A DNA stretch of 58,291 bases from Candidatus Methylobacter titanis (GCA_029946125.1 JAQSDX010000017.1:1-58291); one strand, 5' to 3'. Counted from the first letter of the stretch, positions 37,250 through 47,926 are shown. The notes: a model not told the origin generated them from the letters alone. Translations and numbers: made by a program.

Positions 37250-38020
37250 TTATTCATAAGCTTCAATCTTCAAAAGCTGCTCTACACTGACTATTTTATA
37301 GCCATTTTCTTTTGCAAAATTAAGCGTTTGTTTTAATACTTGGATGGTTTTATCCGACGTATCATGAAACAGGATAATAGCACCCGGTTTTATTTGTGTT
37401 TGTACGCGCCGGGTTATGGTTTGTGCGCTGTCGGCCGTTGTATCTAAAGAGCGGACGTTCCAGCCGATGATGTTGTAGCTCAAACTATTTGAGGCTTTGG
37501 CAAGATTGGGTGTGGTGACTCCATAGGGCGGCCGGAATAACTTCATCCGTTTGCCTATGACGTTAAAGACACTCTCGGCTGTCTGGTTTAATTCATGGTT
37601 AAAGCCTTGCAAGCTTTTAAAATCGATAAAAAAAGAGTGCGTGTAGCTGTGGTTGCCAATGCTGTGTCCTTCTACATCCATTTGTTTCAAAACACTTTCA
37701 TTGCCCCGGATGTTTTTCCCGATCACAAAAAAAGTTGCCGGTGCATGGTACTGAGCTAATATTGAGAGCACCTGTGGGGTGTATTTCCGGTTTGGTCCAT
37801 CGTCAAAAGATAGGGCAATTTCTTTTTCTGCAATATCTGCATGACAGTAGACTGGGGCGTAGAAGTTGGATTGAATGCTTGCCGAGCCGTAAATGAGTAA
37901 TGCTAGATAAACTGTGCTTGGCAATAGCAGCCACCCTAGACTGAAGCCAAAAAATGCGTGCAACAAACCGATGGCGCTGATGGCGATGAGGAAGCTGTTG
38001 CGGGTTGATTTAAATGTCAT
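37250..38020 (-). CDS. Polysaccharide deacetylase (NodB domain)
   Basis: 256 residues with two N-terminal hydrophobic segments, so probably membrane-anchored with the enzyme facing the periplasm. The NodB domain has the catalytic pair in ALSFDDGPN, the metal ligands in GHSIGNHSYTHS, and RPPYGVTTPN. It would remove acetyl groups from N-acetylated sugars of peptidoglycan or an exopolysaccharide. It lies downstream of glgA on the same strand, but a palindromic repeat separates them and a role in glycogen is unlikely. Confidence 0.88.
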   Translation of the reverse strand: MTFKSTRNSFLIAISAIGLLHAFFGFSLGWLLLPSTVYLALLIYGSASIQSNFYAPVYCHADIAEKEIALSFDDGPNRKYTPQVLSILAQYHAPATFFVIGKNIRGNESVLKQMDVEGHSIGNHSYTHSFFIDFKSLQGFNHELNQTAESVFNVIGKRMKLFRPPYGVTTPNLAKASNSLSYNIIGWNVRSLDTTADSAQTITRRVQTQIKPGAIILFHDTSDKTIQVLKQTLNFAKENGYKIVSVEQLLKIEAYE

Positions 38021-38048
38021 CTGAAAGGTTTGTTAATCCGGCTAACTC

Positions 38049-38119
38049 GGTAGGATGAGCAACGCAGGAGCAGTTATCGAGGAGCAAAATGCCTACTCAC
38101 GCAGCCGCATCCATCCTAC
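38049..38119. repeat. Palindromic repeat with GGTAGGATG ends
   Basis: GGTAGGATG near 38050 and CATCCTACC near 38119 are inverted. The internal part is only weakly symmetric. It lies between glgA and the polysaccharide deacetylase gene and resembles other MITE/REP-like pieces in the window. Confidence 0.5.
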
Positions 38120-38135
38120 CACGCTTACCATACCG

Positions 38136-39569
38136 TTACAGATGACTGTATAAGGTCATGTATTGTTGGGCGCTTTTTATCCAAGAGTAGTCTTTTTGCA
38201 TGCCGTTGATTTGTAGTTTTTTCCATGTTTTAGGGTGGTCGTACAAAATCAATGCGCGTTTAATGGCTTCCATTAACGCGCCGGGACTGGCTTCGTTGAA
38301 AACAAAACCTGTTGCGGTGTTATTGCTCAAGGTTTCAGGAACGGTATCGACGACAGTATCGGCTAGGCCGCCGGTTTTTCTGACGATGGGCACGGTGCCG
38401 TAGCGTTGGCTGTAGATCTGATTTAAGCCACAGGGTTCAAAACGCGAGGGCATCAGAAATATATCTGCTCCCGCTTCAATCATATGTGCCAGCGTTTCGT
38501 CATAACCTATGGTGATCGATACTTTATCGGGGTGGCTATCAACAAAATTATATAAGTGCTGTTCAAAACTCTTGTCACCGTTGCCGAGCAAGACAATTTG
38601 CAGCGGATGGGTCAGCATTTCGGGGAGACATTTCAGTATCAGATCAATGCCTTTTTGTTCTACCAAACGACTGATAAGTCCGATCACGGGAATGTTTTTG
38701 TCTACAGGCAGGGATAATCTTTCCTGTAGCGCTGTTTTATTGAGCGGTTTTTTGTTTAGCGTTAAGCGGTTAAATGTTTGGGGGATGTTGGGGTCGGTTT
38801 CGGGGTTCCAGTAGTCGACATCTATGCCGTTGATAATGCCGCTTAGGAAATCTTTTCGATAACTTAACAGTCCTTCCAGCCCATAACCGAACTCGGCGGT
38901 TTGAATTTCCTCGGCATAGGTTGGGCTTACGGTGGTGATACGATCCGAATAGACCAGACCGCCTTTAATAAACGACAGCATGTCATGAAACTCTATGCCG
39001 TAAGGATGCCAAAGTTGTCCCGGCAAATTTAAAGACAGGTAAGTCGCGTTAGGGAATAATCCCTGATAAGCCATGTTATGTATGGTAAAAATGGTAGCGG
39101 GTCGGCTATATTCCAGTGATAACAGGGCAGGTACCAGTCCACTTTGCCAGTCGTTGCAGTGGACGATGTCGGGTTTCCAATCCAGATAACTGCGGTTCAT
39201 CGCAACTTCTACGGTGACGCGACAAAATAGGGCAAAGCGTGCGGCACTGTTCGTCCAGGGATTGCCGTGTTCATCAAGATAGGGATTGCCGGGGAAATTA
39301 AAGTGCTCCGGAGAATCTACCAGCCACACGATGACGTCGGTACCCGGAAGCCGGGTTTCCAGAATATTCACCGCGTAATTATTCACATAGACGGTGCTGA
39401 GGTAACGAACTTCTTCGGTCGTTTTGATGTCCTGGTAATTGGGCATGATAATCCGCACATCTTCACCTAATTCGACCAACGCCTTGGGCAGACTGCCGGA
39501 TACATCGGCTAGACCTCCGGTTTTAATCAGGGGGTGAGCTTCACTGGTGACAAAAAGTATTTTTTTCAT
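38136..39569 (-). CDS. glgA: Glycogen synthase (ADP-glucose type)
   Basis: 477 residues from ATG 39569, where the conserved start MKKILFVTSEAHPLIKTGGL begins; an in-frame ATG six codons upstream is less likely. The KTGGLADV loop binds ADP-glucose, and the C-terminal SRFEPCGLNQIYSQRYGTVP with following KTGGLADTV is the GT5 signature. It adds glucose to growing alpha-1,4 chains. It lies 298 bases downstream of glgB on the same strand; the gap contains a palindromic repeat near 39821-39863 but no gene. Confidence 0.96.
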   Translation of the reverse strand: MKKILFVTSEAHPLIKTGGLADVSGSLPKALVELGEDVRIIMPNYQDIKTTEEVRYLSTVYVNNYAVNILETRLPGTDVIVWLVDSPEHFNFPGNPYLDEHGNPWTNSAARFALFCRVTVEVAMNRSYLDWKPDIVHCNDWQSGLVPALLSLEYSRPATIFTIHNMAYQGLFPNATYLSLNLPGQLWHPYGIEFHDMLSFIKGGLVYSDRITTVSPTYAEEIQTAEFGYGLEGLLSYRKDFLSGIINGIDVDYWNPETDPNIPQTFNRLTLNKKPLNKTALQERLSLPVDKNIPVIGLISRLVEQKGIDLILKCLPEMLTHPLQIVLLGNGDKSFEQHLYNFVDSHPDKVSITIGYDETLAHMIEAGADIFLMPSRFEPCGLNQIYSQRYGTVPIVRKTGGLADTVVDTVPETLSNNTATGFVFNEASPGALMEAIKRALILYDHPKTWKKLQINGMQKDYSWIKSAQQYMTLYSHL

Positions 39570-39820
39570 TATGTGGGTTTTTATCATAGGGTAATTGCTT
39601 AGCAGATGTTGGATTTGTCATGGAATACGGACGGTATTTTCAAGGCGAAAGCCTAAGTACGTATGTTAGGTTACGACTGCATGAACAGATATTTGCTCTT
39701 CGGTAATTATTCCTATATTACCCTACTACACCCATCTATGGTGTTATGCAGGGTGGAGCAATGCAGGAGCAGCGTAAGAGGGGGGCGAGCGTAGCGTAAT
39801 TCGACACACTAATGCCGCCC

Positions 39821-39863
39821 CCGTTGGGTTACGGCGCAAAAAAGACGCGCCCAACCCAACCTA
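39821..39863. repeat. Palindromic repeat before the glgB 3' end
   Basis: GTTGGGTTACGGCGC and GCGCCCAACCCAAC are near-complementary arms around about 10 bases. The element lies immediately downstream of glgB (stop at 39868), so it could form a hairpin in the glgB transcript. No T-run follows. Confidence 0.6.
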
Positions 39864-39867
39864 CGAC

Positions 39868-42141
39868 CTATAATTTCAAAATCACGGCTCCCAACGGCGG
39901 CAAGGTAAGGCTGATAGAATGTGGCAGATTCATCCACGCGGTCGGTTCTGACAAGGCTGCGCCATTGCCTACATTACTGCCGCTGTAATATCCGGAATCA
40001 GAATTGAATATTTCGGTATAAGTGCCCGCCGCAGGCACACCGATCCGGTATTGCTCACGAGCTACCGGGGTAAAGTTGAGCACGATGATCAAATCTTCAT
40101 GCTCGGTTTTCCGACGATAACTGATGATGGATTGTTGTGAATCATGGCAATCAATCCAGTCAAATCCCTGATAATCGAAATCATGCTGATATAACGCCGG
40201 GTGTTTTTTATAAAGATGATTTAGGTCTTTTACCAGCGCTTTCAGGCCTTGGTGATGCGGGTACTCCAGAACATACCAGTCCAAGGCTTTGTTGAAATTC
40301 CATTCGGTGCCTTGCCCGAATTCACAGCCCATGAACAGCAGCTTTTTACCGGGATAAGTGTACATGAAGGTGTACAGCAGACGAAGATTGGCAAAGCGCT
40401 GCCATTCATCCCCCGGCATACCGTTGAGCAGCGAGCCTTTGCCATGTACGACTTCATCGTGGGAAAAGGGTAGGCAGAAGTTTTCGGTAAAGGCATAGAG
40501 CATCCCGAAAGTAAGCTGGTCATGATGATATTTGCGGTGTATCGGCTCCTGACGCATATAAGACAGTATGTCATGCATCCAGCCCATGTTCCATTTCATC
40601 GAAAAACCTAAGCCGCCGGTCCAGGTCGGGCGGGTAACTTGCGGCCAGGAGGTAGATTCTTCAGCCATCATCACCGTGCCGGGATGCTGGTCATGGGTGA
40701 CAGTATTGAGATCCCTCAGAAAATCTATCGCTTCCAGGTTCTCGTTACCGCCATACATATTGGGAATCCAGTCATTCTGCTCGCGGGAATAATCCAAGTA
40801 AAGCATTGAGGCCACGGCATCGACCCGCAAGCCGTCAAGATGGAATTCCTCCAGCCAGAAAATGGCGCTGGACAGTAAAAAGTTTTTAACCTCATTGCGG
40901 CCAAAGTTATAAATTAAGGTGCCCCAGTCGCGGTGTTCACCCTTGCGCGGGTCTTCGTGTTCATACAGCGCGCTGCCGTCAAAACGAGCCAGAGCAAAGC
41001 TGTCTTTGGGGAAATGCGCGGGCACCCAATCCAGAATCACGCCGATACCGTTTTGATGGCAGGTGTCGATAAAATAGCGAAAATCGTCCGGTGTGCCGTG
41101 ACGGCTGGTCGGGGCAAAATAGCCGGTGGTTTGATAACCCCAAGAGGCATCCAGCGGATGCTCGGTCACCGGCAATAATTCAATATGGGTAAAGCCCATT
41201 TCCTTGACATAGTCGACCAGTTGTACAGCCAATTCACGATAATTGAGAAAATTGCCCAGATTGTCGCGTCGCCAGGAACCTAAGTGAACCTCGTAGATAG
41301 ACATAGGCTCATGCAGCCAATTGTGGCGGATACGTTGATCCATCCATGGCTGATCCTGCCAAACATAGCTTTTTTCCTGGATCACAATGGACGAGGTATT
41401 GGGACGGAACTCAAACTGCTGACCGTATGGATCTGTTTTTAACAAGATCTCGTTGGTATTGCGGTTTAAGATCTCAAATTTATAGTAACAACCGGCTTGC
41501 AAATCCGGCATGAACAGTTCCCAGATGCCACTACCACCCAGGCTGCGCATGGGATTGCAGCGGCCATCCCATTGATTGAAATCACCCACCACGCTGACTC
41601 GTCCGGCATTAGGCGCCCAGACCGCAAACAAAACCCCAGCAAGACCATCGGCTTTATGCAGATGTCCGCCCAGTTTTTGGTAAATATGCCAATGCTTGCC
41701 TTCGCCGAATAAATGCTGATCAAACTCCGGAAATTGGGTGCCGAAATCATACGGGTCATAGTTTTCGTGGCTGTAGCCAGACTTATCGGTCCAGGACAAA
41801 CGATAATGCGCTGGCAATTGCTCATTTTTTTGGGCGTTATATTCAAAAAAATCGGTATCGGGAACCCGGTTTAAAGCAGCGCCGTTATGACTAAAGCTCA
41901 CTGTTTCTGCGTAAGGTAGATACAATTTAATCTGAACGTTATTATTCTTGATATGACGACCCAAAACTGAAAAAGGATCATGATGTCTGGCTTCCGTGAT
42001 TTTTATCATATCTGCGTCAAGTGCGACGTTAGATTGTTTTTGCATATTGCCGGGCAGTACGTCTGAAGAAGGGATCACATCTGAGTCAAGTGCATTGTTA
42101 GCTTGTTTTTGCACGATGACATTTTTAGATTGCTTTTTCAC
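39868..42141 (-). CDS. glgB: GH13 1,4-alpha-glucan branching enzyme
   Basis: 757 residues from the GTG at 42141, which has GAGG nine bases upstream; the open frame runs back over the glgC start, which argues against earlier starts. An N-terminal CBM48 region ([11 protein letters not shown]) and a second ([20 protein letters not shown]) precede the GH13 barrel with nucleophile D441 in [18 protein letters not shown] and [12 protein letters not shown]. The first 50 residues contain a 23-residue tandem repeat not found in standard GlgB. It makes alpha-1,6 branches. It is divergent from glgC with about 92 bases between them. Confidence 0.94.
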   Translation of the reverse strand: MKKQSKNVIVQKQANNALDSDVIPSSDVLPGNMQKQSNVALDADMIKITEARHHDPFSVLGRHIKNNNVQIKLYLPYAETVSFSHNGAALNRVPDTDFFEYNAQKNEQLPAHYRLSWTDKSGYSHENYDPYDFGTQFPEFDQHLFGEGKHWHIYQKLGGHLHKADGLAGVLFAVWAPNAGRVSVVGDFNQWDGRCNPMRSLGGSGIWELFMPDLQAGCYYKFEILNRNTNEILLKTDPYGQQFEFRPNTSSIVIQEKSYVWQDQPWMDQRIRHNWLHEPMSIYEVHLGSWRRDNLGNFLNYRELAVQLVDYVKEMGFTHIELLPVTEHPLDASWGYQTTGYFAPTSRHGTPDDFRYFIDTCHQNGIGVILDWVPAHFPKDSFALARFDGSALYEHEDPRKGEHRDWGTLIYNFGRNEVKNFLLSSAIFWLEEFHLDGLRVDAVASMLYLDYSREQNDWIPNMYGGNENLEAIDFLRDLNTVTHDQHPGTVMMAEESTSWPQVTRPTWTGGLGFSMKWNMGWMHDILSYMRQEPIHRKYHHDQLTFGMLYAFTENFCLPFSHDEVVHGKGSLLNGMPGDEWQRFANLRLLYTFMYTYPGKKLLFMGCEFGQGTEWNFNKALDWYVLEYPHHQGLKALVKDLNHLYKKHPALYQHDFDYQGFDWIDCHDSQQSIISYRRKTEHEDLIIVLNFTPVAREQYRIGVPAAGTYTEIFNSDSGYYSGSNVGNGAALSEPTAWMNLPHSISLTLPPLGAVILKL
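42005..42114 (-). repeat. In-frame 69-bp tandem repeat in the glgB 5' end
   Basis: The 41-base segments 42005-42045 and 42074-42114 are near-identical direct repeats at a 69-base period, 23 codons. A further partial copy lies at 42126-42141. The translated copies are [16 protein letters not shown] and [17 protein letters not shown]. The repeat adds a flexible N-terminal extension ahead of the conserved enzyme. Confidence 0.75.
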
Positions 42142-42233
42142 TATGAATAGCCTCGGAGTAGTGGAATAATGGTTGCGGTCAATATTACCAAACACATCAA
42201 GAGTTGTCAGTCTATTCCACATGGAGATGAAAA

Positions 42234-43514
42234 ATGTCAGCATCAAGTAATCAAAAACATGATCATAATGTCGGTCATTTAACTCGTAATACTATTGCAT
42301 TAATACTGGCTGGTGGTCGCGGATCACGGTTAATGAATATGACCGATTGGCGCGCCAAGCCGGCGGTACCTTTTGGCGGCAAGTTCCGGATCATCGATTT
42401 TCCTCTGTCGAACTGTATGAATTCCGGTATACGCAAGATAGGTGTTTTAACCCAGTACAAGTCGGATTCACTGATCCGTCATATTCAGCAGGGCTGGGGA
42501 TTTTTGCGTGGTGAATTTGGTGAATATGTCGACTTGATGCCTGCTCAACAACGGCACGATGAGAATTCCTGGTATCAAGGAACCGCTGACGCTGTTTTTC
42601 AGAATATTGATATTCTGCGCAGTCGCCGTCCTGAACATATTTTGGTGCTGGCCGGCGATCATATCTATAAAATGGATTACGGCGCGATGCTTGCCGATCA
42701 TGTTGAAAAAAATGCTGATTTAACAATAGGCTGTATTGAGGTTTCGTTGCAAGATGCAACGGCCTTTGGTGTCATGGATGTCGATGAGAATCGGCGGGTC
42801 AGGGCTTTTGTAGAAAAGCCGGAGCATCCTCCGCTGATGCCGGGTAGAACAGATACAGCGTTAGCGTCGATGGGCATTTATATTTTTAATGCCGAGTTTC
42901 TATTTGAACAATTACTGAAAGATGCGGACACTCCAGGCTCGACGCGTGATTTTGGCAGAGATATTATTCCTGCCGTTATCGATAAATATTTAGCCAATGC
43001 GTATCCCTTTTTGGATTTGCAAAGCGGGGAACAAAGTTACTGGCGCGATGTAGGCACTATTGATGCCTACTGGTCTGCCAATATGGAATTGATTGGCGTA
43101 AAACCGGATTTAAATTTATATGATAAAACTTGGCCTATATGGACTTATCAGGCGCAAACGCCTCCGGCCAAATTTGTTTTTGATAGCGATAAAAGACGAG
43201 GCCAGGCTGTGGACTCTATGGTTTCAGGAGGGTGTGTAATTTCCGGAGCAAAAGTCAGGCATTCGCTGTTATTTTCGAATGTTCGCGTCAACTCGTATAC
43301 GACCTTGCAAGATACCATTGTTTTGCCGGAAGTTAATATCGGTCGCCATTGTCGTATTACTAGGGCGATTATAGAAAAAGGCTGTGAAATTCCGGAAGGC
43401 ACCATTATCGGTGAGGATAGAGCCGAAGATGAAAAAAGATTTCATGTGAGCCCCGGCGGAGTTGTTTTGGTTACCACAGATATGCTGGGACAAAATAGAC
43501 ACTATGTCAGATAA
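42234..43514 (+). CDS. glgC: Glucose-1-phosphate adenylyltransferase (ADP-glucose pyrophosphorylase)
   Basis: 426 residues with GGAG upstream of the ATG. The nucleotide-binding [11 protein letters not shown] (about 24-34), then [20 protein letters not shown], the central GTADAVFQN and the substrate site FVEKPEHP are all present; the C-terminal part is a left-handed beta helix. It makes ADP-glucose from ATP and glucose-1-phosphate, the committed and usually allosterically controlled step of glycogen synthesis. It leads the plus-strand set glgC-GH57-malQ. Confidence 0.97.
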   Translation: MSASSNQKHDHNVGHLTRNTIALILAGGRGSRLMNMTDWRAKPAVPFGGKFRIIDFPLSNCMNSGIRKIGVLTQYKSDSLIRHIQQGWGFLRGEFGEYVDLMPAQQRHDENSWYQGTADAVFQNIDILRSRRPEHILVLAGDHIYKMDYGAMLADHVEKNADLTIGCIEVSLQDATAFGVMDVDENRRVRAFVEKPEHPPLMPGRTDTALASMGIYIFNAEFLFEQLLKDADTPGSTRDFGRDIIPAVIDKYLANAYPFLDLQSGEQSYWRDVGTIDAYWSANMELIGVKPDLNLYDKTWPIWTYQAQTPPAKFVFDSDKRRGQAVDSMVSGGCVISGAKVRHSLLFSNVRVNSYTTLQDTIVLPEVNIGRHCRITRAIIEKGCEIPEGTIIGEDRAEDEKRFHVSPGGVVLVTTDMLGQNRHYVR

Positions 43515-43569
43515 AAGTGGTGAAGTTCTATAAGGAATTATTGCCGGCGGGAATGGAAAATAAAACACT

Positions 43570-45270
43570 ATGCCAGATAAAATCAAATTGAAATTAGTCT
43601 TGTGCTGGCATATGCATCAGCCGGAATATAGGGATTTACAGACAGGGGAATTTAAGCTTCCGTGGACATATCTGCATGTTATTAAAGACTATGTAGATAT
43701 GGTGGCGCATTTGGAAGCCGTGCCGAATGCCAAGGCGGTCGTTAATTTTGCCCCTATCCTGCTGGAGCAAATTGAGGAATATGCCCGGCAAGTCAACGGC
43801 TATTTGCATGATCGCATTTCGATTACCGATCCCTTGTTAGCGGCACTGGTTGATCCCAGTATTCCGGCAGATCCTGAAGAACGCATGAAGCTGGTTAAAG
43901 CCTGCATGCGAGCGAACCGGGACAGGCAAATAAATCGCTATCCGAGTTTTCAACGATTGATTGAAATGGCTGACTGGCTTGAGCATCATTATGATTCGTT
44001 AAATTATGTTAATTCTCAATTTATCAGCGATATTCTAGCTTGGTATCATCTGATCTGGATGGGGGAAACCCTAAAGTTGACGGACAGCCGGGTGAAGCGC
44101 CTGTTAGAGAAAGGCTCCGGTTATACGCTGCACGACAGGATCGAAATTGTAGAAGTCATTGCTGAGCAATTGACCGGTGTTATCTGCCGGTATAAGGCAT
44201 TGGCCAGAAAAGGGCAGCTTGAGCTTTCTGTATCGCCTTATGCTCATCCGATCATGCCGCTGTTGCTGGACTTGAATTCCGCTCATGAGGCGATGCCGGA
44301 GGCTCTTTTGCCGGAGTTGGATAGCTATCCGGGCGGAGCCGATCGAGTGGCGTGGCATCTTGAAAAGGGTGTGCAGACCTTTAAGCGATTATTCGGCTTT
44401 AAACCGAAAGGATGCTGGCCTTCGGAAGGCGGTGTCAGCGATCAGACCTTGAAAATATTAGGTGATTTCGGCTTTGACTGGACGGCAAGCGGCGGTTCTG
44501 TGCTTGCCAATAGTTTACATCTTCCTGAAAATACCAAACAAGCAGGCATTCATCATCCTTTTAAGCTTGCCAAAACCGATATAGCCTGTTTTTTTCGGGA
44601 TGATGGTTTATCCGATCTTATCGGTTTTGAGTATTCAAAATGGCATGCCGATGATGCGGTCGGCGATTTGATCCACCATTTAGAAAATATTGCTGATCAT
44701 GAGCGTGGCGACAAGGTCGTTTCAATTATCATGGATGGCGAAAATGCCTGGGAGTATTATCCAGATAATGGCTATCATTTTCTCAGTGCTTTATATCAAC
44801 GGTTGGCCAGTCATTCAGGTATTGAATTAACGACTTTTTCGGAATGTTTGCAAAATAAGGTTGAGGTTAAACCGCTGGCGAAAATGGTTGCGGGCAGCTG
44901 GGTTTATGGTACCTTTTCAACCTGGATAGGCGATACCGACAAAAATCGTGGCTGGGATATGCTAGGCGATGCTAAACGGACCTTTGACAAGGTGATTTCA
45001 GCCGACAGCTTAACGGATAAGCAAGTGCAGCAGGCTGAACTTCAGCTGGCCGTTTGTGAAGGTTCTGATTGGTTTTGGTGGTTTGGTGATTATAATCCCG
45101 GAGAAGCTGTCAGTAACTTCGAGAAACAATTTCGGCTTAATTTAGCTAATTTGTATAGACTGTTGGGTGAGGAGGCGCCAGCTTATCTGGCGATGACGTT
45201 TACTCAGGGTTCCGGTGCCCCGGCTATGGGTGGTGCAATGCGTCCAGGTGTAGAGCTACCCAGTGGATAG
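43570..45270 (+). CDS. GH57 glycoside hydrolase/glucanotransferase
   Basis: 566 residues. KLVLCWHMHQPEYRDLQTG is the N-terminal GH57 motif. The nucleophile is E286 in KGCWPSEGGVSD and the acid/base is D389 in IIMDGENAWEYYPDNG. Homologues are annotated as alpha-amylase or 4-alpha-glucanotransferase and often sit in glycogen operons. This one differs clearly from the GH57 branching enzyme at 30598-32250. It lies 55 bases after glgC and 54 bases before malQ, so it is likely co-expressed. No signal peptide, which fits work on intracellular glycogen. Confidence 0.85.
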   Translation: MPDKIKLKLVLCWHMHQPEYRDLQTGEFKLPWTYLHVIKDYVDMVAHLEAVPNAKAVVNFAPILLEQIEEYARQVNGYLHDRISITDPLLAALVDPSIPADPEERMKLVKACMRANRDRQINRYPSFQRLIEMADWLEHHYDSLNYVNSQFISDILAWYHLIWMGETLKLTDSRVKRLLEKGSGYTLHDRIEIVEVIAEQLTGVICRYKALARKGQLELSVSPYAHPIMPLLLDLNSAHEAMPEALLPELDSYPGGADRVAWHLEKGVQTFKRLFGFKPKGCWPSEGGVSDQTLKILGDFGFDWTASGGSVLANSLHLPENTKQAGIHHPFKLAKTDIACFFRDDGLSDLIGFEYSKWHADDAVGDLIHHLENIADHERGDKVVSIIMDGENAWEYYPDNGYHFLSALYQRLASHSGIELTTFSECLQNKVEVKPLAKMVAGSWVYGTFSTWIGDTDKNRGWDMLGDAKRTFDKVISADSLTDKQVQQAELQLAVCEGSDWFWWFGDYNPGEAVSNFEKQFRLNLANLYRLLGEEAPAYLAMTFTQGSGAPAMGGAMRPGVELPSG

Positions 45271-45324
45271 TTATTCACCTTCTATTATTAAACATCTAAA
45301 AACTTAAACGAGAGATCACTGAGT

Positions 45325-46794
45325 GTGAATGACATCTTAAAGAAACGCCGCGCCGGCATTCTGTTGCACATTACCTCGTTACCGGGTTCGGGTAGTCAGG
45401 GCGATTTGGGGCAGGAAGCTTATCATTTTGTAAAATTCCTGCACGATTCTGGGGTTAGCGTATGGCAAGTCTTGCCTTTAGGCATGACCCATGCGGATGG
45501 TTCGCCCTATCAGTGTCTGTCTGCCCACGCAGGTAATCCGGCGTTAATTAATCTTGATTGGCTAGTGACGCAGGGCTGGCTACAGCGTTCTGATAAATGC
45601 GATGAATGTCCCGGCCATCATGAAAAGTCGTGCTTGATAGCAAAGGCTTATTCTGGGTTTTTGGAGTGCGCCGAGCAACAGCATAAGGAGAGTTTTACGC
45701 AATTTTGTCAGGAAAAAGCATTCTGGCTTGATGATTTCGCCTTGTTTTTGGCTCTTAGAATTGAATTTAATCAACAATGTTGGAATCAGTGGCCGGAGCA
45801 TTTTAAGGAAAGGGATGAAAAAGCCATAAAAGAAGCGCGTCGCCGCTTAAAAACACAAATCGAATGTATTCAATTTGAGCAATATGTGTTTTTTCGGCAG
45901 TGGCTGGAATTAAAAGCCTACGCCAACCAGTATGGCGTATCTTTATTCGGCGATATTCCTATTTTTGTGTCTTATGATAGCGCTGATGTCTGGACTCATC
46001 GTGACGTTTTTAAGCTCGATGAATCAGGCGAAATGTCTGTTGTGACCGGTGTGCCGCCTGATTATTTTTCTGAAACAGGTCAGCGTTGGGGAAATCCGCA
46101 CTATAACTGGACCTATCTGAAGAAAACCGGCTTTCATTGGTGGGTTAAAAGGATGAAAACGCAGATTGAGCTGTTTGATATTATTCGGATCGACCATTTT
46201 CGTGGGCTTGAAGCCGCCTGGGAAATACCAGCAAATGAAGATACCGCCATTAATGGGATATGGGTTAAGGCGCCCGGCAAAGCATTATTGAATGCCTTGA
46301 AAGCAGAATATGGATTGATTCCACTGGTTGCTGAAGACTTGGGTATTATTACACCCGAAGTCGAGGCGTTAAGAGATGAGTTTGATTTGCCCGGCATGAA
46401 AATTTTGCAGTTTGCGTTTGGCGATGATCCTGGTAATCCTTATTTGCCTGATAATTATGAAAAAAACTGCGTTGTTTATACCGGTACTCATGATAATGAC
46501 ACGACTTTGGGCTGGTTGCAGGGTATTAGCGATGATCAGAAAAACTACATTTACAATTACCTTGGCAATCCGACATTGTCATTGCATTGTGCGCTAATTC
46601 ATGCAGCATTGGCATCGGTTGCCAATCTGGCGGTAATTCCGATGCAGGATATTCTGGAGTTGGGTTCTGAGTATCGTATGAATACTCCAGGTACGACGAA
46701 GGGTAACTGGAAATGGCGTTTTCAGTGGGACCAGTTATCAGATAAACGGGCGGTGCGGTTTGCCTATCTGGTTGGGTTGTTTAATCGTAAGTAA
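45325..46794 (+). CDS. malQ: 4-alpha-glucanotransferase (amylomaltase)
   Basis: 489 residues from a GTG start. GH77 motifs are seen throughout: RRAGILLHITSLPGSGSQGD at the N-terminus, nucleophile D290 in IRIDHFRGLEAAWEIP, acid/base E337 in VAEDLGIITPEV and YTGTHDNDTTLGW. It transfers alpha-1,4-glucan segments between chains and recycles short maltodextrins released by debranching. It is the third gene after glgC and the second GH57 enzyme. The 167 bases after it hold no gene. Confidence 0.95.
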   Translation: MNDILKKRRAGILLHITSLPGSGSQGDLGQEAYHFVKFLHDSGVSVWQVLPLGMTHADGSPYQCLSAHAGNPALINLDWLVTQGWLQRSDKCDECPGHHEKSCLIAKAYSGFLECAEQQHKESFTQFCQEKAFWLDDFALFLALRIEFNQQCWNQWPEHFKERDEKAIKEARRRLKTQIECIQFEQYVFFRQWLELKAYANQYGVSLFGDIPIFVSYDSADVWTHRDVFKLDESGEMSVVTGVPPDYFSETGQRWGNPHYNWTYLKKTGFHWWVKRMKTQIELFDIIRIDHFRGLEAAWEIPANEDTAINGIWVKAPGKALLNALKAEYGLIPLVAEDLGIITPEVEALRDEFDLPGMKILQFAFGDDPGNPYLPDNYEKNCVVYTGTHDNDTTLGWLQGISDDQKNYIYNYLGNPTLSLHCALIHAALASVANLAVIPMQDILELGSEYRMNTPGTTKGNWKWRFQWDQLSDKRAVRFAYLVGLFNRK

Positions 46795-46961
46795 GTGATG
46801 TTACGCCGTCTGATGGCTGATTCATAAAACCAAAAGAGGGGCTTTAGGCGACACCAAAGCCACGGAATGAATGGATTACTCTTTCGTGCCTGTGGTGGCT
46901 TTCGTGGGCAGTGATGTAACATCAAACACATCAGGAGGGAAGTTAGTTCCCTGGATAGAGG

Positions 46962-47831
46962 TTAATCATCATCGTTACGAATAGCTTGCTTAGAGATCGG
47001 TAGTAAAGGGATGTTGTAATTGCTTATGATGGCTCGAATTTCACCTGCTTTGTCAGCTATCAGTTTGTTAAGGACTTCTTTTCTTGCGTTATCATCTTTA
47101 CGAACGCCCATGGCCATTGCAAAATCAAACTTTATGTTCGGGGTTGATTTCATCGGAATCATTGAATAACTGTTTTTTGGGCTTTGTGTAGTGATATAGC
47201 CAGCCATAGGTCCCCAAAGAATAACCATATCAATTTTCTTCGCTTTAAGATCCTTTTCTATCTGCATAGCCACATTATTTTCATGGTCGCCTGACATCGA
47301 TTGATAGGAGATGCCCACGTCAAGTAAACCGTTTTTTTGTAACCAAGTCGTTCCTGGTCCACGGTCAAACATCGCAATTTTCAATGATTCCTGTCTTTGC
47401 AAAGGCAGATTAACTAATTGGGTTGCATCGGTAATATCATCCCAGCCGCGCCCTTTGGCGATTAACAGCACATAAGTTGATTGATAGTAGGGATTGGTGG
47501 TTAAGGTAATGTCGTAACCAGCAGGAACGCCCATAACGACATCGCATTTATAGTCGTTACTTTCCACATCGCTGTCTTTTAACGGTGCATTTAAGGTATT
47601 TCGGATAAAGCCGAGACGTTGGGGAAGCCAGGTGTACTCAACGCTTTGACCCAGTTCTTTGGCAAACAGTTCGGCAATTTTGTTTTCAAAGCCGTCTTGT
47701 TTTTTTGTGGAATAAGGCGGATTCAGCGGGTCGGCACAGACCTTGAATTTTTCTCCGGCTACGACAGTAAAGCTGAATGTGGCAAGAAACAGAATGGTGA
47801 GCAGGGTATTAGCTTGAGGTAAAGTCCTCAT
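46962..47831 (-). CDS. xoxJ: XoxJ: periplasmic binding protein of the lanthanide methanol dehydrogenase
   Basis: 289 residues from ATG 47831, which has AAGGAG seven bases upstream; the open frame runs nine codons further back without a ribosome site. A signal peptide (MRTLPQANTLLTILFLATFS) is followed by FKVCADPLNPPYSTKKQDGF, typical of the quinoprotein dehydrogenase-associated solute-binding proteins MxaJ and XoxJ. It is thought to help assemble or activate the dehydrogenase rather than import a solute. It lies directly downstream of xoxF, across a strong terminator. No xoxG cytochrome gene is next to it. Confidence 0.9.
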   Translation of the reverse strand: MRTLPQANTLLTILFLATFSFTVVAGEKFKVCADPLNPPYSTKKQDGFENKIAELFAKELGQSVEYTWLPQRLGFIRNTLNAPLKDSDVESNDYKCDVVMGVPAGYDITLTTNPYYQSTYVLLIAKGRGWDDITDATQLVNLPLQRQESLKIAMFDRGPGTTWLQKNGLLDVGISYQSMSGDHENNVAMQIEKDLKAKKIDMVILWGPMAGYITTQSPKNSYSMIPMKSTPNIKFDFAMAMGVRKDDNARKEVLNKLIADKAGEIRAIISNYNIPLLPISKQAIRNDDD

Positions 47832-47888
47832 TAAGATCTCCTTGGGTGTATCAAGCAATTAAGACACATAGTTTACTGGATAAAGCGC

Positions 47889-47926
47889 AAAAAAAAAGCC
47901 CCGGTTGATAAATCAACCGGGGCTTT
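47889..47926 (-). terminator. Strong terminator between xoxF and xoxJ
   Basis: A 14-bp perfect stem (47896-47909 with 47912-47925, AGCCCCGGTTGAT on one arm) has a 2-base apex. On the minus strand it is followed by a run of T residues to 47889; on the plus strand by CTTTTT. It lies about 80 bases after the xoxF stop and upstream of xoxJ, so it should strongly reduce read-through into xoxJ. Confidence 0.9.

Noticed and set aside
46856-46891. Terminator hairpin after malQ
   Set aside because: Only an 8-base stem with a loop of about 20 bases and no T-run.
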